This document shows, in pieces, positions 6,411-9,050 of a stretch of 9,050 bases of DNA. The stretch comes from an uncultured Desulfovibrio sp. (lineage in GTDB: Bacteria > Desulfobacterota > Desulfovibrionia > Desulfovibrionales > Desulfovibrionaceae). A program made the position numbers and the translations under genes. How positions within the stretch are numbered: position 1 is the stretch's first letter; each line of letters starts with the position of its first letter. The DNA lies in contig URTO01000054.1 of NCBI GenBank assembly GCA_900550745.1, forward strand, positions 1 through 9,050, given 5' to 3'. The notes below the pieces were generated by a model. That model was given only the letters and a program-made list of their open reading frames with translations. It had not been told where the DNA came from and did no database searches.

Positions 6411-7346
6411 ATGTACGGTGATCTCAAGATTCTGACCGGCACCTCGAACGCTCCTTTGGCCCAGGCCATTTGCGAGCATCTCGGCTGCCAGTTGACCCCC
6501 GCCCTGTGTGAGAAGTTCAGCGACGGCGAAAGCCGCATCGAAATCAGCAGCAGCGTCCGCGGCGACGACGTGTTCGTCATCCAGCCGACCTGTGCGCCCG
6601 TGAACTTCAACCTGATGCAGCTCTGCCTCATGCTCGACGCGCTCAAGCGCGCCAGTGCGGGCCGCATCACCGCCGTCATCCCTTACTACGGCTATGCCCG
6701 TCAGGACCGCAAGGTCAGCCCGCGTGCGCCCATCAGCGCCAAGCTCGTGGCCGATTTCCTGTCGACCGCCGGTGCGAACCGCGTGGTGACCGTGGATCTG
6801 CATGCCGGACAGATTCAGGGGTTCTTCAACTGCCCTGTGGACAACCTGTTCGCGTCTCAGGTGCTGCTCGAACCCTTCATGTCCATGAAGGGCGAGATCG
6901 TTGTGGTTTCCCCCGACGCTGGCGGCGTGGAACGTGCCCGTTCCTTCGCCAAGCGCATTGAAGCGCCCCTCGCCATCATCGACAAGCGCCGCGACCGCCC
7001 CAATCAGGCGACCGCCACGCACGTCATCGGCGATGTGGCGGGCAAGATCGCGGTGCTCGTGGATGACATCATCGATACGGCAGGGACGATTTGCGCCGGA
7101 GCCGAAGTCCTGCTCCGCGAAGGCGCCCGCGAAGTCTACGCCTGCGCTACGCACGGCGTGCTTTCCGGCCCCGCCCTTGAGCGGCTCAACAACTCGGTGT
7201 TCACCAAGGTCGTTATTACCGACACGATCCCGTCGGGCGATCGTTTGGACGTGTGCTCGAAGCTGCAGGTCGTTTCCGTGGCCAGCCTTCTCGCCAAGAG
7301 CATCCACAACATCCACACCGGGTCGTCCGTAAGCGTGCTGTTCTAA
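6411..7346 (+). CDS. prs: Ribose-phosphate pyrophosphokinase (PRPP synthetase), class I
   Basis: Makes PRPP from ribose 5-phosphate and ATP in the cytoplasm, feeding purine, pyrimidine, NAD, histidine and tryptophan synthesis. The 311-residue product matches class I enzymes in length. It shows FSDGES (36-41), PYYGYARQDRK (91-101), the signature DLHAGQIQGFF (129-139, His131 at the active site), SPDAGGVERA (167-176), the flexible catalytic loop DKRRDRPNQA (191-200, Lys192 and Arg194) and the PRPP loop VDDIIDTAGT (217-226). The ATG at 6411 gives the standard N-terminus; GGAAGG lies 8 bases before it. It sits after tRNA-Gln and before rplY, and is likely transcribed both from the ispE promoter and from the promoter-like site inside ispE. 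Confidence 0.97.
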   Translation: MYGDLKILTGTSNAPLAQAICEHLGCQLTPALCEKFSDGESRIEISSSVRGDDVFVIQPTCAPVNFNLMQLCLMLDALKRASAGRITAVIPYYGYARQDRKVSPRAPISAKLVADFLSTAGANRVVTVDLHAGQIQGFFNCPVDNLFASQVLLEPFMSMKGEIVVVSPDAGGVERARSFAKRIEAPLAIIDKRRDRPNQATATHVIGDVAGKIAVLVDDIIDTAGTICAGAEVLLREGAREVYACATHGVLSGPALERLNNSVFTKVVITDTIPSGDRLDVCSKLQVVSVASLLAKSIHNIHTGSSVSVLF

Positions 7347-7353
7347 AGCAGGC

Positions 7354-7567
7354 CGCCTTTGAAATGCTGTACATTTCAGAGGCGCCGCTTTGCCTGAAGG
7401 CATCGTTTTCGGCAGAAGCGGCACCGCGTTGCGGTGCGCCGAACCAGCGTTCGGTTGGAGCGTTTCATTTTGGGAATGTTCCGGGCGAACGGCAAGGAAC
7501 CTCTCCGGCGTCCTCCGGGGCACCGGCTTATCACAGCGAATCTACCACCACGGCGTTTTTTCCGTGG
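7354..7567 (+). promoter_or_regulatory. Long structured leader upstream of rplY
   Basis: The 240 bases between prs and rplY hold a run of stem-loops and no credible gene. A 13-bp stem 7354-7366/7372-7384 has one G-U pair that exists only in the plus-strand RNA. ccgctt/aagcgg pairs around 7385-7421 and encloses a 4-bp tetraloop hairpin (7391-7402). A perfect 7-bp stem is 7421-7427/7431-7437. A perfect 6-bp stem is 7439-7444/7449-7454, and a perfect 6-bp stem 7548-7553/7562-7567 has six T in its loop. Several arms overlap, allowing alternative folds; for example 7381-7385 can pair with 7436-7440. No promoter or intrinsic terminator is obvious. A ribosomal-protein autoregulatory leader is a reasonable hypothesis, since L25 leaders are known in other bacteria. 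Confidence 0.5.
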
Positions 7568-7586
7568 AAGGGTAAGGAGAACATCC

Positions 7587-8168
7587 ATGTCCGATCTTAA
7601 AGTGCTCAGCGTGCAGAAGCGCGCCGGTCTCGGCAAGGGCGCCAACCGCCGCGCCCGTCAGGAAGAACTCATCCCCGGCGTGTTCTACACCGCCAAGGGC
7701 GCCAACCTGCCCGTGCAGATGTCCACCCGCGCCTTTGTAAAGCTCTTCTCTCAGGTTGGCCGCACCACCGTGTTCAACCTTGAAATTGAAGGCGAAGGCA
7801 CGCATCCCGTGCTGATCTGGGCCACGCAGCGCGATCCGATCAGCAGCCGTTTCACCCACATCGACTTCTACGGCGTTGAGCTCGACAAACCCGTGAAGAT
7901 CACCGTTCCGGTCGAATTCTCCGGCGTTGCCCGCGGCACCAAGGTGGGCGGCAAGCTCGAAACCTACCGCGAACAGATCCAGCTCATGGCGAAGCCTCTC
8001 GATATGCCTTCCAAGGTTACCATCGACATCTCCGGCATGGATGTGGGTACCACCATTCAGGTTGCCGACGTGAAGCTCCCCGAAGGCGTCAAGGCCGCCT
8101 ATGACAACAACTACGCCATCGTGTCCGTGCTGATGCCCGGTGGCGGCGATGACGCTGCCGCTGAATAA
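7587..8168 (+). CDS. rplY: 50S ribosomal protein L25, two-domain CTC/TL5 type
   Basis: Binds 5S rRNA in the central protuberance of the large ribosomal subunit. The 193-residue product is the long form (also called Ctc), not the roughly 95-residue E. coli form. The N-terminal 5S-binding barrel (about 4-95) carries GKGANRRARQEELIPGVFY (16-34) and ends with FTHIDFY (89-95). The C-terminal beta domain (about 100-185) has VPVEFSGVARGTKVGG (107-122) and ends in an acidic, alanine-rich tail. The ATG at 7587 has AAGGAG seven bases upstream; the longer in-frame reading from 7434 is leader RNA. It follows prs after a structured 240-base leader, and a terminator separates it from pth. Confidence 0.95.
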   Translation: MSDLKVLSVQKRAGLGKGANRRARQEELIPGVFYTAKGANLPVQMSTRAFVKLFSQVGRTTVFNLEIEGEGTHPVLIWATQRDPISSRFTHIDFYGVELDKPVKITVPVEFSGVARGTKVGGKLETYREQIQLMAKPLDMPSKVTIDISGMDVGTTIQVADVKLPEGVKAAYDNNYAIVSVLMPGGGDDAAAE

Positions 8169-8184
8169 GCGCATTGTTCTGGAG

Positions 8185-8220
8185 TGGGGAGGAGTGCCCT
8201 TCTTGGGGCATTCCTTCCCA
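8185..8220 (+). promoter_or_regulatory. 15-bp stem-loop after rplY
   Basis: Arms 8185-8199 and 8206-8220 pair at all 15 positions in the plus-strand RNA, two of them as G-U pairs (8189/8216 and 8194/8211) that would be A-C mismatches in the opposite strand. The stem begins 17 bases past the rplY stop. The sequence after it is pyrimidine-rich but lacks a clean T-run, so it may be a weak terminator or an mRNA 3' protector. Confidence 0.5.
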
Positions 8221-8229
8221 TTCCGTTGC

Positions 8230-8280
8230 CTCTTTTCCCCGGCGGGATGCCGGGCATCCGTTGATGCCGAGGGAAAGGGG
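8230..8280 (+). promoter_or_regulatory. Large branched stem-loop in the rplY-pth spacer
   Basis: An outer stem pairs 8230-8243 with 8266-8280 (14 pairs, one bulged A at 8270, two G-U). An inner perfect 6-bp hairpin is 8245-8250/8254-8259. Together with the stems at 8185-8220, 8315-8333 and 8342-8360 it fills almost the whole 215-base spacer with RNA structure. Confidence 0.45.
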
Positions 8281-8313
8281 CCGTCCCTTGCATGGCTGGG
8301 GGAGGGAATTGGC

Positions 8314-8339
8314 GAGGAATCCGGTGGATTCCTTTTTTT
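8314..8339 (+). terminator. Intrinsic terminator between rplY and pth
   Basis: Perfect stem GGAATCC (8316-8322) with GGATTCC (8326-8332) around a three-base loop, extended by an A-T pair, followed by seven T (8333-8339). This is the only textbook intrinsic terminator in the window. It ends 44 bases before the pth start codon, leaving little room for a separate pth promoter, so it may act as an attenuator. Confidence 0.8.
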
Positions 8340-8341
8340 GT

Positions 8342-8360
8342 GGCCTGCGTCCGTCAGGCC
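8342..8360 (+). promoter_or_regulatory. Hairpin in the pth leader
   Basis: GGCCTG (8342-8347) pairs with CAGGCC (8355-8360) around a seven-base loop. It stands between the terminator T-tract and the pth ribosome site (GAGAGG at 8372-8377) and does not cover that site. Confidence 0.4.
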
Positions 8361-8383
8361 GGAAGTTTTCCGAGAGGTTTGAT

Positions 8384-8980
8384 ATGGCTGTCGCCGGGCT
8401 TATCGTGGGTTTGGGCAATCCGGGCAAGCAATACGAATCGACCCGTCACAACATGGGTTTTTTGTTTGTGGATGAACTGTTGCGCGAGGCGAGGAATGTT
8501 TCTTCCATGTCCGGGGACAAGTTCCGCTGCGAGCTGTGGAAGGCGTCCCTTCCGGGCAGCCCGGATCAGTGGCTCATCGCCAAGCCGCAGACCTTCATGA
8601 ACCTTTCCGGGGAATGTGTGCAGCCTCTCGCGGCGTGGCACCGTCTTTTGCCTGAGAACATTCTCATTGTTCACGATGAATTGGACATCGCGCCGGGCCG
8701 GATGAAGTTCAAGAAGGGCGGGGGGAATGCCGGGCACAACGGTTTGAAGTCGATCACGCAGCGTCTGGGCACGCCGGATTTCTACCGTCTCCGCCTTGGC
8801 ATTGGCCGCTCCCCGCATGGCAGTGAGGACACTGTGAACTGGGTTCTTGGGCGGCTCACCCCCGAAGCGCAGGAAGCCTTCCGCAAGCAGCTTCCCGCCG
8901 CCTTTGAGGTTGTCCGCCTTTTTGCCGAAGGGAACATTCCCGCCGCCACGCACGCGGCGAACGCGTTTGTGATTGAGTGA
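8384..8980 (+). CDS. pth: Peptidyl-tRNA hydrolase
   Basis: Essential cytoplasmic enzyme that splits peptidyl-tRNAs dropped from ribosomes, recycling tRNA. The 198-residue product matches the bacterial Pth family. Visible active-site positions are Asn12 in VGLGNPG, catalytic His22 in STRHNMGF, Asn73 in KPQTFMNLSG, Asp98 in VHDELDIAPG, and Asn119 in GGGNAGHNGLKSI; RLRLGIGRSP (135-144) is also typical. The ATG at 8384 gives the standard N-terminus and has GAGAGG six bases upstream; a longer in-frame reading from 8174 would translate the terminator region. It is last in the block, after rplY, a common pairing in bacteria. A terminator 44 bases upstream suggests that it is made at lower levels than L25 or under attenuation. 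Confidence 0.97.
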   Translation: MAVAGLIVGLGNPGKQYESTRHNMGFLFVDELLREARNVSSMSGDKFRCELWKASLPGSPDQWLIAKPQTFMNLSGECVQPLAAWHRLLPENILIVHDELDIAPGRMKFKKGGGNAGHNGLKSITQRLGTPDFYRLRLGIGRSPHGSEDTVNWVLGRLTPEAQEAFRKQLPAAFEVVRLFAEGNIPAATHAANAFVIE

Positions 8981-8986
8981 ATGAAA

Positions 8987-9040
8987 TTGGAGGGGGGAAG
9001 GGGAAACTTTCTGGAGAAAGTTTCCCCTTCCCCCCTCCAA
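8987..9040 (+). terminator. 25-bp perfect stem-loop after pth, probable operon end
   Basis: Arms 8987-9011 and 9016-9040 are perfectly complementary over 25 bp around the tetraloop TGGA. It begins six bases past the pth stop. No T-tract follows. Stem style and the C-TGRA-G tip match the stem-loop after livF when each is read in its own gene direction. Confidence 0.65.
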
Positions 9041-9050
9041 GCCTCCCCCT

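Noticed and set aside
6240..7523. A 427-residue open frame antisense to prs and tRNA-Gln, whose end contains AEGLEPSNDGTKTRCLTCL.
   Set aside because: That peptide is the reverse translation of the tRNA gene, a familiar source of spurious protein annotations; the remainder is a shadow of prs codon bias.
1..9050. Search for mobile elements, CRISPR arrays, phage, toxin-antitoxin or defence genes.
   Set aside because: Every gene is a recognised housekeeping or transport gene; no integrase, transposase or spaced repeats are visible, and the tRNA 3' end shows no duplicated attachment site within the window.

Overview
The window holds two ordinary chromosomal gene blocks that diverge from a shared promoter region near 5250-5300. 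It is GC-rich. The order ispE - tRNA-Gln - prs - rplY - pth matches what I recall from sulfate-reducing Desulfovibrionaceae (Desulfovibrio, Bilophila and relatives). The purine-rich stem-loops at both operon ends also fit that impression. The taxon is inferred from gene order and style, not from a search.

Left block, minus strand, 5103 down to 95: a complete branched-chain (or related) amino-acid ABC importer, livK-livH-livM-livG-livF. The periplasmic binding protein gene comes first. A 228-bp spacer with two stem-loops follows, then two membrane permeases and two ATPases with 11-bp spacing or 4-8 bp overlaps. All five genes look intact, with the expected motifs. A strong stem-loop lies just beyond livF.

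Right block, plus strand, 5368 to 8980: housekeeping genes. These are ispE (isoprenoid synthesis), tRNA-Gln(UUG), prs (PRPP synthetase), rplY/ctc (ribosomal protein L25, two-domain form) and pth (peptidyl-tRNA hydrolase). The last two and the tRNA belong to translation; prs feeds nucleotide and amino-acid synthesis. A 25-bp perfect stem-loop follows pth.

No new protein system is visible. The interest lies in the RNA and regulatory layer: a near-consensus sigma-70 promoter inside ispE on an island of unusual codons; a long structured leader before rplY; a textbook intrinsic terminator between rplY and pth with no evident promoter after it; paired G-U-compensated hairpins in both operons; and two operon-end stem-loops sharing one oriented core. 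These are calls by eye, with no folding, search or expression data behind them.
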